Shown: positions 1 to 11,930, numbered from the stretch's first letter. The stretch: DNA of 64,000 bases from Lindgomyces ingoldianus (GCF_010093535.1 NW_022985172.1:799498-863497); one strand, 5' to 3'. Notes: a model not told the origin generated them from the letters alone. Made by a program: numbers and translations.

Positions 1-1083
1 TCCCCCGACCATCTCAAATCAGCAGCGCATTATTGTATGCTCTTCACCTTTCGTCTCTTTCGAAGCATTCTGCTGCTCGTTTCATTGAGACTCACCTATT
101 TTTCCATAGCTATTGGGGCTTTCACGGCCATATCCGTCTCCAAATATCTAATCCCTCTCAAAATCGTCCCCCTGACGTGTCCACCCGACGGAGTGGAATT
201 GACGCCTTTGTAGAAATTGTCTTGTTGCGTAGCGTTTGGAATGAGGTCCTTAATGTCGTCAGACTACCTGCTATTAGGTGGTGAGTAGGAATGTATCTTT
301 TCTACCCCCGATGGATTTACTGAGGCGAGGGAGCTTTATCGGGGTATCATCTGAACGCAATTGGTATGGAATTTAAACTCTCGCGCTTTGAGCGGTTTCC
401 GGGGTATGTATCTTAAAGAAACGACCTGAGGCTTGGTTGAACAATAGTGCGGCATGGTTACATAAGGCTGAACCCTGTTGTTAGTGACTGTCTGTATGGA
501 TTAGACGCATCCCTACCCATCAGCATTACTTTTTCTTCTCAAAGGTTCGTTTTACTAGAAATTTATGGTCGCAGGGCAAGACTCCAGCAGCTATCACGCC
601 ATGGAGGCCACCACTGGCATACGGTTCGTCACTTTAGTAGCCATCACAGAGCCGGAAATTTTAAAAACAAATCAAGTGGTTCTAGTAGGGAATGAGGGAA
701 ATAGGTGAAGAATATGAACAAGAAATACAAAACCCCAACACACGTTTTAATCTAGAGACCTATGTGCATGAAGAATGTGCCTGCGCACATGTAACCAGCA
801 ATCCCGAAAAAGCCCCAGGCCCAAGGATATGGATGAATCCAGTCTTGACAACTTTTGGCACGAAAGTCTGAAATCAAAGGAATCAACCGTCATCCCACCG
901 GTCAGGGAGACAACGATAGAGGAAAATTATGGCTGCCGCCACTCTCACGCATGAATCCACTACACACCGTAATGGAAGCCCCCTTGGCATTCAAGAGAGC
1001 TACTCAAGGTTCATCGGGTTTCTTGCCGTACCCCTGCGCATAAGATCAGTACGTATCTTGACACTCCCGAGCAGTCATCCAAC
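1..1083. other. No supportable gene
   Basis: Short reading frames occur on both strands (for example 33-284 and 447-695 plus), but none has family motifs, a convincing start context or splice sites joining it to another frame. Base composition is balanced and there is no obvious repeat. The part just left of 1084 is presumably the 3' flank of the minus-strand gene that ends there. Confidence 0.5.
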
Positions 1084-2529
1084 CTACATGTTCTTCATAC
1101 GCTTACGTTCAAGCACCTGCAACTTCAACTCTGCCCGCTTCTCCTTCGCCTCAGCAACCTCCAGCTGCGCCTTCAGAAACTCATCGTCGTCATCTACAGG
1201 TTCACCGAAGCCCATCTTGCCGTTAGAGTAAGTATTCTGGATAGGAGGAATACCAGTCTTAATATATGTGTCTGGAGTAGGAAATTTTTGATTCACGTGG
1301 TCTTGGCTGAGAGAAGAGCTACGAAACTCGGGCTTGATGTCTAACTTTCCAGGGGGGTGTTGGACAAGTAGAAGGGGGCTTGAAGGGAGCTCATATGGAG
1401 AAGACTGGACCTGGAGACGACTCATGGAACGGGTGGATGATGATGGTGATGGTGGTGATGATGATGATGAGAGGCCGTTTTGAGGTTGTAAAGTATACGG
1501 GTACTCTTGGTGCTGCTGCTGGTGCTGCTGAGGCTGATGATATTGATGCGGAGTTGTATGGTCTCGATGAGAGGAACTGCGACGCCTCTCGCTAGAAGTA
1601 TTGAAGCTCTGAGGGGGAGTGACTTGGTAGTTTCCCTGGAGATGAGCTCGACCGTATGGATTGATGTACTGCGTGGGCTGATACTGGAGTTGAGGAAGAG
1701 GCTGCTGACCCAGAGCTTGCATCTGTTGGAGGTTCGGCTGGAATGCTGACAGCTCGTGGAAACCAATCGAATCGTCATCATTGAAGGAGTCACCATCTTC
1801 AATCTTCTCGGCATCTTCGGCGTCGTCACTAGCATCAACCAGTTCTTGATCTTGACCATCACCCTCCTCCTCTAAGTCGAAAGATCGACCTCCCGTGAGG
1901 TGCTTGTAACGGACACTGAAGCTCTGTGGGATAGTCCAGCCCTTTTCGATGACATCTTCAATGACATCAAAGTCAGTGGTTACAAGTTGCGGTTTCAAGT
2001 TGCCAGTATGCTTAATGCGATATTCCACCGCTTCATTCATTAACCTCCGAAGCCTAATCTTATCGCCACACTTCTGCGCAACCATGAGTACAGCCTTGAG
2101 CACGGCTGGCTGCCAGTACTTGGGATCATTCTGGGGGTAGCGTTGAGTGTCCTTACGTTTTGGGCCAGGAGGTCGTTTTACTAGCGGACGCCGAACCTTC
2201 GGGACATATTGACGGATGAAGTTTGTTCCCCAGAACTTCTCAATTTCTCTAATCACACCTTTCTTCGCCTCTAGGTCGTTCTTTTTGATTGGAGTGTTCT
2301 TGTAGGACTTCGACCCCGGCTTTGGGCCTGGCTTCTTGCGGGCCTTCTGGACCGGTTCAACTTTCTCCAGCTTAGGGCTAGAGCAAGTGCGTCCAAGAAT
2401 GTTGTCTTGAGAGCTATGCCGTAAATTATAACCACTAGAAGCTGGCGGCATGACGTTGATGTTGTTCGGGTCTCCATTTTTAAGAAGCTGGTCGGAAATG
2501 GAGGTGTCTCCGATATCACTCATATTCAT
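1084..2529 (-). CDS. Hypothetical low-complexity basic/acidic protein, 481 aa
   Basis: This is a single uninterrupted 481-codon frame and I do not recognise a named family. An in-frame TAG directly precedes the ATG at 2529, so the start is well bounded (a second ATG lies two codons in). Residues about 62-75 are Lys/Pro/Gly-rich with an AT-hook-like KKPGPKPGSK. Residues about 90-215 are the most ordered part, basic with many aromatics. An acidic Asp/Glu stretch follows at about 220-255, then long Gln/Pro/Ser/His-rich disorder. The last 30 residues are a charged, probable coiled coil. This layout fits a nuclear, DNA-associated protein, but that is inference. Upstream, an ACTAAC branch-like motif and CAG/TAG acceptors lie just before the ATG, so a 5'-UTR intron is likely. 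Confidence 0.75.
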   Translation of the reverse strand: MNMSDIGDTSISDQLLKNGDPNNINVMPPASSGYNLRHSSQDNILGRTCSSPKLEKVEPVQKARKKPGPKPGSKSYKNTPIKKNDLEAKKGVIREIEKFWGTNFIRQYVPKVRRPLVKRPPGPKRKDTQRYPQNDPKYWQPAVLKAVLMVAQKCGDKIRLRRLMNEAVEYRIKHTGNLKPQLVTTDFDVIEDVIEKGWTIPQSFSVRYKHLTGGRSFDLEEEGDGQDQELVDASDDAEDAEKIEDGDSFNDDDSIGFHELSAFQPNLQQMQALGQQPLPQLQYQPTQYINPYGRAHLQGNYQVTPPQSFNTSSERRRSSSHRDHTTPHQYHQPQQHQQQHQEYPYTLQPQNGLSSSSSPPSPSSSTRSMSRLQVQSSPYELPSSPLLLVQHPPGKLDIKPEFRSSSLSQDHVNQKFPTPDTYIKTGIPPIQNTYSNGKMGFGEPVDDDDEFLKAQLEVAEAKEKRAELKLQVLERKRMKNM

Positions 2530-4512
2530 CTACTGAGGTGTTAGTGGAGGCCTCCATGTGTGACTGGTGAGAAACCTCCGTATTGGGGATTGGAATGGAC
2601 GAGCCCGGATCTAGTGCCAACGTTAGGCTCAGCAGAGTTGGAGCTTCGTTGATAGTCCACGTTTGATGCTCCAAGCTCTGGAGTTGGGAGGCGTTCGAGG
2701 CGTTCTGGTGAGTACCAGGCTCCTCGGCGGTTGGCAAAAGATTCCGCAATCCTGAATGTCGGAAGGTCATCAAAGCCTGCCAGGTTAGCAAGAACCAGCG
2801 TGGCATATAAATATGGTGTTTGCTGAACGAAGGTAGTGGCCAGTTGCGTTGTTGGTGAGCGCGACAGCAAAGCTTGATTCAAGGTTAAAAGTAGGTAGAG
2901 GGGCGGTGAGAGAAAATTGAAGCAATGTCTTGCACCCCGAGGCCATAGAAGTGTAGAGAGGAGACTAGGGAAAGGCTGGCGAAGTAATAGTTGAAATACT
3001 TATCGTGGCCAAATCTAGGAGGCCTGAGAGGGGGAGAACAAAACCCACGTGGTTGTAGAGAGACGGAGGGTGACAGGCAGGTGATATGGCGGGGCGAATG
3101 AGAAGTCTAGTAGCAGTAGTAACTTAGTGAATGTGTTCTGTTTTCCGAGCAACAACACTATTAGCTATGAGAACTATCGCCCTTGATTGATGAAGAATAC
3201 CGCGTAGGATATTGGCATTTGGGAATTCACACTAAACAGCTCTTCATCAACAGATTACCTGGAAATCTACTGCGGCTATGTCTCGAGGCTGTCTCACCTG
3301 TGGATTGAAGCCATGCCATCACCAACTGTCCTTCTAGAGGCTTCTAGATAATTACGCCCGGAATTCCATTCGGAGAAGAATTTTCTCGGAAACCGTTTCG
3401 AAATGTTCACTTCTAATTGTGAGACTTTCAAAGACACCTGAAATTACGTTTTCTTTCGGCAGCAGAATTACTTTTATCTCAGCACTAAGAAATGTCACCC
3501 ACAGAAATATATTAAGTATTCTACGTCCAAATACATTTAATTTGGCTTTGCTGTAACTCAACGTCGCGCAGGACCATATAAATACTAGTACGATAAAATC
3601 CGTTCATGCCTGGAGGAGAGTACATATACAGAACATACTGTTGACAAATACGGAGATGCGAGGAGTTGTTATAAGATATTAAAGAGGCGTAAACAACGGG
3701 AAACGAAGCACTACATCTTATGAGACAATTTGGTAAGTGCAGAACTTCACCCTAATCCTAGCTCTTGCACAATCCAAGAAGTTTCCTCTTTGATCCAGTC
3801 CGATCTTTTCCTACGGATCAGTTCTGCAGGAGCGTTCGCGAACCTAAGAACTGTTCTATTCCGTGGGAGGCGAGTGACAATAGGCGCCTTCCCAAGCCGT
3901 TCTCAGGTGTCCTTTTTGAGACACGAGCCAGGACTTTATTAGCGGGTCTCCCCGTGAGAACGAGATTGATCTTAGGCAGGAAGAACGGAGGTGGTAAAGA
4001 CTCATATATTGCGGACTCTGTGAGCACAGAATCTTCTCGCCGCGGTTGTTTCATCACGTCCTTCGGGATCTTGTTGACCGCCTGTACTGCTCTTGCGACG
4101 ACTGAATCATCTAGAGTTTGTTGCTGAAATCGTTCGTCTTGGACTCCCAACGTCTTCGCACTGTTCAATCAGCACTCGTATCATTTTGTACCCAGTATCA
4201 GCGTGTCAATAAAGATACTACTGAGCTTTTTTCTTTAAGGTGTGACGTTAGGAATAGGTATTCCTCATATTGGGGTGGTCGATACTAATTTCCGTGTGCA
4301 TTCGAGTCGCCACGATGCGTGGCAGAGATTAGGGATTCAGTGCGGCAGATATTGCATCTTATCACCAAATGTGGAACATGACAGGGGTGCAATTCAGGAC
4401 AGGAATTGGCAACCTGTTGAGTTTCTTTTGGAATCCAGCAAGAGGATTAAAAGATAAACCCGACTCTGGTCATGCTCCACGTTAGGTGTCAAGGTGTAAT
4501 AAATGGAATGTG
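2530..4512. other. Intergenic; 5' region of the 1084-2529 gene plus unassigned sequence
   Basis: Bases 2530-2900 are probably 5'-UTR or an upstream exon of the minus-strand gene: a protein-like 113-codon minus frame (2541-2882) overlaps it but cannot be spliced to the main frame at a consensus donor that I can see. A 116-codon minus frame at 3818-4168 has ordinary amino-acid composition but no recognised motif or neighbour support. I could not find anything else. Confidence 0.4.
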
Positions 4513-5611
4513 CTAAGACGGTGATCCGGGCCCAGTAGCTATTCCAAGATTACCTACAAAAACGACTAGAACGGCAGCATATCTAGGGACGGATCAGCGA
4601 ATGCCGATGGATCGTGGCAGTGTGTACCTACGCTGCCGTGGCCGCATATATATCCACTTTCCTCGCATTTGTCAGTAGCCCCACGCTGCCCGCGAACATA
4701 GTCGTAAAAGCTGCAAGCAAGCCGATCATGTTGGATGGCTTCTTAACGAAGTATAAACTCGTGATGGCCCCGACAAGCAAGGCAGCAGCAAGCAGGACGC
4801 TCGTGAACGACACAATGTGCTTTATGGTAGTCTCGGGGAAGTAGTACATGCCTTCCCAGTCGAGCGGATAATCTTTGTTTGTCTTTCGGTGTCGGAAAAG
4901 GTAGCCCAGGTAGTTTTGCAAGAACATGGTCAACCGATCCTGGTCAGCCGGGGTACGGAGAGCCACGGTATCGTACTTTGCTTTTCCGTTGAACATGTCT
5001 TTGGAGTGGCCGACGAGCGGCTTGTTCAAGTCAAACCAGCCTGTCACAGCGCCTCGGACTCGCGGGTTTGGATTCTCCAGGTTCAGGAGTGTGCTCTGGC
5101 GGATCAGAGCGTCCTCTGCACATGATCAGCAATTGAGGTATGTGCTCGCAGGTTTGATGCTCAACAGACGGTACTCTGCCATGCGTTCACGAATCTCTCG
5201 GATTAGGCGCATTCGCTCGCGTTCTTTTTCCTCGCCCTGCTCCGCTTTTTCCCTGAAGATTTCCCAGCACCTGGCATTCAATTTGACCTCCATCCATCCC
5301 CCCCCGTCTTCTTCGGCATTAGCAATCTCCAAGTCCTCGGCATCGAAGTCATTTAACCTCGTCTCCAAGTCTAGGATCTCGGCCTGCAGGTACAGCAGGT
5401 TGCGCGAGGCGAGGCGGTTGAAACGGCGGTAGACCTGCAGGTCGGGGTCGGAGGCAAGAAGCGCAGAGAGGCTGGGGAATCCCTCGAGATATCGCCTTGC
5501 GGTATCTGGGGCTTGTTCAATGTCGCTGCTGCTGTTTTGGGCTAGTTTCGACACCTGCGTGAAGGGTTTTGGGAGTCGCGGCGCGGACATCTCAGGAGCA
5601 CAAAGGCGCAA
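4513..5611 (-). CDS. DUF6594 family membrane protein, 3 exons, 331 aa
   Basis: Exons on the minus strand are 5611-5170, 5115-4632 and 4582-4513. The introns (5116-5169, 54 nt; 4583-4631, 49 nt) each contain a CTGAT branch motif and end in TGCAG or CCTAG. Splicing restores the DUF6594 order: N-terminal YLEGFPSLSALLASDPDL, an 'FNRLASRNLLYLQAEI' helix, a long charged coiled coil, EYQDALIRQSTLL across junction 1, then DTVALRTPADQDRLTMF. Three C-terminal membrane segments follow, the last (AAYAAVLVVFVGN) being completed only by exon 3. The family is common in filamentous ascomycetes; its members are predicted integral membrane proteins of unknown function. The start could instead be the ATG seven codons in. 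Family and splice calls are strong; the biochemical role is unknown. Confidence 0.88.
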
Positions 5612-5914
5612 TCAGACAGCACGTGAAAATAAGCAGGTCGGCGAGTCCCACACATTGGCAGAAGAGCAATGAATAGAGTTTTTCTACTACACCTGAAGGA
5701 TGCGGGGAAGTGCTGAGGCGGAGGTCACGACTCCAAATTTAGAGGAACCCTGCCAATGGCAAGCTCCATAACCCCTGCCGGTGGTTTCAGAGTATCGCCC
5801 CGCAACCACACAGCCCGCCCGCGCCGCAGCAAATAGATAAGGTACGCTGTTGCTCTGTGTCTTCATGCTCACTTCTCACCGTCAATCCTCTGTCTGAATT
5901 TACTTTACCAAATA
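5612..5914. promoter_or_regulatory. Divergent intergenic region, 303 bp
   Basis: This gap separates the start of the minus-strand DUF6594 gene from the start of the plus-strand small gene at 5915, so it should carry both promoters. No canonical TATA or repeated operator stands out. A 61-codon minus frame (5687-5872) lies in it without other support. Confidence 0.35.
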
Positions 5915-6519
5915 ATGTCCTGCATCTTCAAGTCGTGCTTTGGGGGATGGCGATTCCCCAAGAGCGACGGCTATGGAGCCAGGGATAGCAAGTTAATGTC
6001 TCGACGCGTGCTCGTAAGAAATTCAATGGAAAAGGAGAACGAGTCATTCTCATGCCATCGGAGCTTTGCGAGGACCTCAACAGCTTATAGCAATGAGAAA
6101 TCTGCCTTGAACGAGCATAACAGTCCTATGGACGACTGCGACGAAGATGCTGAGGAACGTTCCACGTACATATCCGAGAAGCATTTTGAAGCTGGCCCCG
6201 ACGGGGCTCAGGTGGCTGAGGAAATGCTCACTCAGGAGAGACGCTTGACAAGGAAGAGTGTTCTGTTCAGACCAGGGAAGAAGAACTCTGGGAAGGGTGA
6301 GTAGCCACCACCTCGTCCTTTCCCCACCCAATCTAATACATGTAAGGCTCTCCCACTCCTCTTTCTCCACATAATACTGGCGATGAGCTCCATCGCCGAG
6401 CGCAATTTGCAATGGCAGTCAAGAGAATGGACGAAGAGAACGCAGAGCGAGCATGGGCGGCCGAACAAAAGCGACGCAACCAGTGGAAGAACGACAGGAA
6501 GAACACGAAGAAGAATTAA
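5915..6519 (+). CDS. Hypothetical small charged protein, 2 exons, 184 aa
   Basis: Exon 1 is 5915-6296 and exon 2 is 6347-6519. The 50-nt intron has a GTGAGT donor, a CTAAT branch point and a TGTAAG acceptor, and the join is in phase. Without splicing the first frame stops two codons past the donor. The N-terminus is Cys/aromatic-rich (MSCIFKSCFGGWRF). The C-terminal about 35 residues are a highly charged helix ending in KNDRKNTKKN. No enzyme motif or signal peptide is apparent and I do not recognise the family. The middle is Ser/Glu-rich and probably disordered. The gene is divergent from the DUF6594 gene. The consensus intron supports a real gene, but expression evidence would be needed to settle the exon 2 acceptor. 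Confidence 0.6.
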
Positions 6520-7319
6520 CATGCTCATAAACATTATAACCTGGGAATGGTGTACAGGAGCTCTTGGATCGCATTTTGGATACCACAATAAACTCTCTCG
6601 TCGGCCTACAGCGGATTCTCCTCTTAGCAATGCATTCAGCTGTGTCTGTTCTCAAATAAAATTATTTTCCCTGTGTTTCCACCACTTATCTTTCTACTCA
6701 AATACCCAGATTTACTGCATCTTCTATCTATGGTGGAACATGATCAGGGGAAAGTATCAATGAAACCTCTTGCTAGAATTGGGGAGAACCTTAAAAGATT
6801 CAAATCTCTATCCTGAATTACCTCTGTCGTGTCCTACGAGGTGACAAGATACAGTGTGACTTGCACGTGACCTCACATGTATCCCCATCCTCATATGTTC
6901 GATCAAGCTTCCCACCAAGGATCACCAGAATATTCCCAGGGCCATGGGCCTTCCTCGCTTGCATTCCTCTGACTTCTTGAGATATTCGCGCAACTCTGCC
7001 TCATGGAACACCATAGGGCCTAATTTTCTCGCATTCCTCGCTCTGAGATTCGGTTCCGGCACAGCCCACTGGGTCAACGAGGGCTAGATCATTGGCCACC
7101 CCAGACAGTACACCGACGAGGCTCAATTCATTTCTCAACCAGACCAACGGCCCAATCGCATCTTCGCGGAATAGGTGTATAATTCTCGTATAGATTCGTA
7201 GGTAACGACTAACGAGGTATGAACTCCTCCAAAGCATGGTGTATAAAGTATGAAGAATTGCAGCTATATTCATGTCTTGAGCTTTCGCTAGATCAAGGCG
7301 CCCCGCCTCCTACAGCACC
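6520..7319. other. Intergenic, promoter side of the FAD oxidase gene
   Basis: No gene is supportable. A TATA-like GTATAAAG lies near 7240, about 80 bp upstream of the start at 7320. A 90-codon minus frame (7001-7273) overlaps this promoter and has no recognisable motif, so it is left out. Confidence 0.4.
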
Positions 7320-9384
7320 ATGCGTTACTTAGATGCTTTCGTATCGTATCTTTCCTCCACATCTGTTCTCGTCACAAGATATCCGGATGATTGTAAATGC
7401 GTGAGTATTACACATCAGTTTTCCGTCAAGAACTAGCGCTAATACTGTTGAGACTCCTGATGCTACTTGTTGGCCTTCACCGATAGAATGGTCTGCTCTC
7501 AACACGACTCTCAATGGCCATTTGATTCAGGCTGTACCCCCTGGCTCCGTCTGCTACCCATCCCAGCCAAATTATAACGAAGCTCAATGCGAAGCCGTTC
7601 GCTCGCAATGGTTCAACTCCACATGGCATGCCGAGAATCCTATCAGTATCGACTATCCCATCTGGGCTAACAACTCGTGCAATCCAATTTACCCAAATGG
7701 TACCAGCTTGACCGGAGATGTACATGCTGGAAAGAAAGGTTGCTCTATTGGAAATTATCCTGTGTACGTCGTAAATGCTACGAGGGCTGAGTATGTGAGC
7801 AAAGCCTTCAAATGGGCAGAAGTGAAGAATGTGAGGGTTGTAGTGAAGAGCACAGGACATTCGTTCCCGGGAAGGTATATATTCATTCAGAGCTCCGCAA
7901 GCTTGTGTGCTAACAAATTCCTAGAAGCACTGGCTACGGCAGTTTATCGTAAGCATTTAACATTTTATATTTGGAGAAGAGTCGCAACTCACAAGGTCCA
8001 GTATTTGGACCCATAACTTCCGTGGCATCGAATACTTTGAGTCCTTCAAACCAACATCTTGCCCCGTCAACGGCACTCTAATGGCTGCTCGCATCGCTGC
8101 CGGCCAAACAGGAGTCGAAGTCCAAGCTGAAATGGCCAAACACAGGGCCATCGTTGTTACGGGCGCAAATCCAGACGTTGGTGTTGTTGGCTGGCTAACC
8201 GGTGGTGGTCATGGCATGCTCTCCACTACATACGGGATGGGCGCAGACAATCTCCTTGAAGTCACCATCGTGACACCAGACGGGAGAATACTTGTAGCCA
8301 ATCCCTGTCAAAATCCGGAAATCTTCTTCGCTATTCGTGGCGGTGGTGGTGGAACATTTGGTGTCGTGCTTGAAGTCGTCGTGAGAGCGTACCCAACGCC
8401 AAAGACTACAGTAAATACCCTTTATGTCGGATCACTCAACCCAAATATCACAACCGAGTACTGGGACATGATTGGATTCATCCACGCTGAGATGCCAAAG
8501 CTTAAGGAGGGAGGAATGCAAGGGTACTATTTCATCGTTGGACCGCCTTCTGTCCCTACACTCTCGTTCATATGGGTCTTCTATCTTTACGATAAACCGG
8601 TTGGCACAGTGGAGAAATTGATTTCCCCGATTGACAAGTATCTCAAAGAGAGGCCTGCAATATTTGCATACCAATCAAACATTACAACAACGCCGACATA
8701 CTGGGATTCCTGGAGCACAGCATTCTCGGACGAAGACGTAGCGACTGGGGGTGCGGCATTCGGCTCACGACTATTGAGTCCGAAATCGCTATCGAATCCC
8801 AGCATCACAGCGAGGGTATTCGCGCAAATCGGACCCAGTGTCGACCTTAAGAAGCCTAATGTAATTCGCCTCCACCACTTCCTTTTCTACGCTTGATAAA
8901 ACTAACGAATCAGGGTGTGTTCGCCAGCCCTATCCTGCTTGGCCATATGATTGCATCGCCTAAGCCCCCTGATTACTACCCGGAGGTCATCTCCATGCAT
9001 CCCGCATGGCGCAACACGCTCGTGCATCTCATCGCCGTCGAAGGCTGGCTTGATGGAATCGCGCAGTCTCGAATCAAGGCTGTCTACGACGATATTACGT
9101 ACAATAAGACCGAGCCATTGCGCAAACTATCCCCGGATACAGGTGCGTATTTCAACGAATGCGATGCCTTTGAACCAGAGTGGCAGCAAGCGTTTTTTGG
9201 TGATAATTATGCGAGGTTGAGAAAGATCAAAGGGAAATATGATCCGAATGGGATTCTTTGGTGTCGACGCTGTGTAGGAAGTGAAGATTGGATTGAGCAG
9301 AGAAATGGAAGATTATGTCGTGCGGGCCATAATTATCAGCGCAGAGATGCTAATACGGAGGTTGATGGAACGGCGGGAACTTAG
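7320..9384 (+). CDS. FAD-linked oxidoreductase (PCMH/berberine-bridge-like), 5 exons, 618 aa
   Basis: Exons: 7320-7400, 7453-7874, 7925-7948, 8002-8860, 8914-9384. Introns are 50-53 nt, several with textbook branch sites (CGCTAATAC, ACTAAC). The product matches fungal 6-hydroxynicotine-oxidase/berberine-bridge-like flavoproteins: an early CWPSPIEWSALN segment, then the FAD-binding domain with KSTGHSFPGRSTGYGSLS (His163 is the expected covalent FAD attachment), IWTHNFRGIEYF, WLTGGGHGMLSTTYGMG and FFAIRGGGGGTFGVV. The C-terminal BBE segment YDPNGILWC is at about 571-579, followed by CVGSEDW. Exon 3 is only 24 nt and encodes part of the FAD loop. Such enzymes oxidise alcohols, sugars or heterocycles with O2; the substrate cannot be read from sequence. 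Many are secreted; here the N-terminus is only weakly hydrophobic. For intron 3, an alternative acceptor six bases earlier would add two residues. Confidence 0.92.
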
Positions 9385-10117
9385 CAGAAGAGGAATCTCT
9401 TGGGTGACCTCGGATCTAACTAATGTCAGAGAAGATGGGTATGACGGTCAGATCGCCTACTAGCCAGCTAGCCAGAAAAGAAAGAAGCATCTTAAAAACA
9501 GTGCGTATTAAGGGGTTGAGTTAGATGAATTGTGTCGCCATATCTTCCAAAATGTCGTGTGCCCATTCTGCGGATTTTTTTTTTTGCAGTTACGGAGCTC
9601 TCAAAGCTCTAGTCATTTGTCACTACTTTCATCCTGCTACTACCTAAGCTAGAGATAGCTTTAGGTCACATGACAGGTTCACCTAGTACTATATAAACCC
9701 GTAGTTACCCCCCTTTAGCAATCAATCCAGTTCCTCATGCCTCTGGTGCTCCTCCAAGCTTCACACATTTTCTTTTATCCGACAAGATCAACTTTGATAG
9801 TCGATATCAGTTGAAGCACTTGTAACTTCACCTCTTCGCTCTGCAGCCCCTATAACATCCCCGTCCTCCTTTCGCCTCTCTTCTTTCTTTCGCTATAGTA
9901 GTGCCTTATTTAACTGCCCCTTCGGATGAAAGGACGACCTTGACTTCTGTAGCTCCGGTTCTGGAACTGGAGGCAGTGGCGTAGGAGTGCGCCCGATGAG
10001 CTGTCTGGGATATTCTGGCCTCCATGGCTGGACAGATGGCAGCCCTCCGGACTACCTGGGCACAGAAACGAGCTGTCAGGCAGGCTTGTACTTGGGTGTC
10101 GGACTAGCTGCTCCTTC

Positions 10118-10680
10118 ATGAAAGCTTCATACTTTTCTGCCTCTCACCGTAGTTTGCCGCGGAAGCTTTTAGTGGACCTTTTAGTCCTCTTCTTCTTTAC
10201 GTCTTCTATATCTTCTTGCTCTCTCGTTGCCTTACATCTTCACGTTTTCCTCATCAGCCCATCTCTCCTTCTCTTTCTCCTGACCCAACATCCGCACACA
10301 TCTAGCTTCCTCGGATTTCTTCGTAACCTCCTGACTGATCTTGTAAACTACCCGCCAGTTTTACTTGGCTTTAGCCTCCTCCAACCTCGCCAGTTCCATC
10401 TCCAATACCTTCTCTAAGGGTTTCAAATTCTTGGGCACGATCGAACCTGTATTACATGGAGCTAGTGTTTGTCTTCGGATCGAGCCTGTCGAGAGTGCTG
10501 TGCTTCCTCTTCTTCCTTCTTTTGTTGGGATTCGCGCACGCGCTACCCCCCTTCATGTTCCCAAGCGTTTCTCAATCCGGTGGTGCACTTATTCGAGCTC
10601 GCGAGAACTTCAAGACGTTCTTTTGCCCTCTTCATTTGGACAACCTTATTCATGAGTTACTTTTTTTGACCTGAATCGGG
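10118..10680 (-). pseudogene. Decayed coding remnant, Lys/Glu-rich coiled-coil protein
   Basis: Reading the minus strand gives protein-like, highly charged helical segments in different frames interrupted by stops. One is MNKVVQMKRAKERLEVLASS (from about 10,652). A second, frame-shifted, runs NLKPLEKVLEMELARLEEAK, then past a TAA to a KISQEVTKKSEEA segment and a WADEENVKM segment. The opposite strand looks hydrophobic only because it is the complement of Lys/Glu codons. The composition resembles the C-terminal coiled coil of transposases or chromatin proteins, but no diagnostic motif remains. The family is not assigned. Confidence 0.3.
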
Positions 10681-11631
10681 ACTTCTAGTATCCAATTCCT
10701 CGTATTCGTCTGTTTTCCTACTGACGAAACGCCTTCAGCGGAACCTTCTTCTTTACAAGTACCTCCTTCTGAATCCACGGTAATTCAAGCAGATTATGTC
10801 TATTGGTTACAATCTCGCGCCCCCTCCATACCACGTTGCTGTGACATGTCTCAAACCCTCCATTTGCGCGCTACTTGATTCTTGTTGCGTTCCACATGAA
10901 ATCTCGCTTGATATGCTCGTAGGATCAGAATCTTCGATATCTCCAGCCTTGCAAGTGGCATGAGTTATGGAGGAAGTGATGTATTGCGGGACGCCAAGCC
11001 TAGAGTTGATTGGGAAGGACATCGTAGAGCCCTCGGGTTTACAGTATCTCTCTGGGATATGGGCTGCAGTTACAAGGGAGGGGATGGATGACAGCTAGGG
11101 ATAGTGTAGATTAGTGAGGAGAATCTAGATTGGAAGGAGAGGGGGAAAGCCCTCGGTAATCATAGAATTCTGATTACAAACGATCAGTCGATATCTACAC
11201 TAACGGGGACTAAATATGTCATAAATCGGTTGAGGTCGATAATGGCACTAGGTCTCTGAACTCACATCAACAGGCACGACCTTCGGCTTCTTGGCCACCT
11301 ACTCGTGAACTACGGCATCATCTTCACCACCGACCCTGGCACGCTTTCGCGGCTCATTGCTAACCCCAGATTAGAAAGCTCTTATTGGACCGATTGAGCA
11401 CGTGGGTGGAACTTAGGGAGCTAGACCCTACAGAGAAGACGCAAGGGTTATTTACAAGGGCTTTGCACGTGTTTGGTTGCACCATTTGGCCACCCTTCAA
11501 ATTTGGAGAGATTAGAATGCAGGGTAAGCTGGCCCATAGGGATTCCGGCCACATATAGATTCCGACTATTCCACCAAAAACGCGTACCTGCCAACCAACG
11601 CAATTTCCACCAGCAATATCCACTAAAAATG

Positions 11632-11930
11632 AATCCCAGGGAAACTGCTATAAAGAAAGCTGTCTATGGATATACTGGTCTTTTTACAAGCCAGAGAGCC
11701 GCAGCTAAGGCTTATGCCCTCGTCCATCTCGCTCTTATTTTCATTAGCCATTCAAAGTAGGGCTGCGTGCTTAAAATTGACACGGGGTGTTTTGAGCAGC
11801 GCCCGAAGACCTAAAGGTAAGGTTGTACCTGTACTTAGGGGATCACCAGTTGATGGATATGGCTTCATTAGTGGGCAGCCTGAGGTAAACAATGAAAGAA
11901 GTCAGGTTTCAATGAACCTTTAGATTGCCT
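11632..11930 (+). pseudogene. Pogo/Fot1-type transposase remnant (HTH N-terminus)
   Basis: The frame from the ATG at 11632 begins MNPRETAIKKAVYGYTGLFT and continues SQRAAAKAYALVHLAL. This closely follows the psq-type helix-turn-helix that opens pogo/Fot1 transposases (PRE-AI-KA, then SQRAAAKAYGVP in the family). The frame ends at a TAG at 11758, and weaker family-like fragments (NEPL) appear in another frame near 11,910. No DDE catalytic region or terminal inverted repeats are recognisable nearby. The sequence is not AT-skewed, so this is a degraded copy independent of the RIP-mutated Fot1-like elements further right. Confidence 0.5.

Noticed and set aside
1422..1862. Minus-strand frame ending in a long poly-His run
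   Set aside because: It is an alternate frame over the Ser/Gln-rich codons of the 481-aa gene on the same strand.
2541..2882. 113-codon minus-strand frame upstream of the 481-aa gene
   Set aside because: Composition is protein-like, but no consensus donor joins it in frame to the gene, and an in-frame stop sits directly before the gene's ATG; treated as possible 5'-UTR.
10118..10417. Plus-strand hydrophobic frame (VLFFFTSSIS, LLLFLLT) resembling a membrane protein
   Set aside because: It is the complement of a Lys/Glu-rich minus-strand coding remnant; CT-rich sequence always reads as Leu/Phe/Ser.
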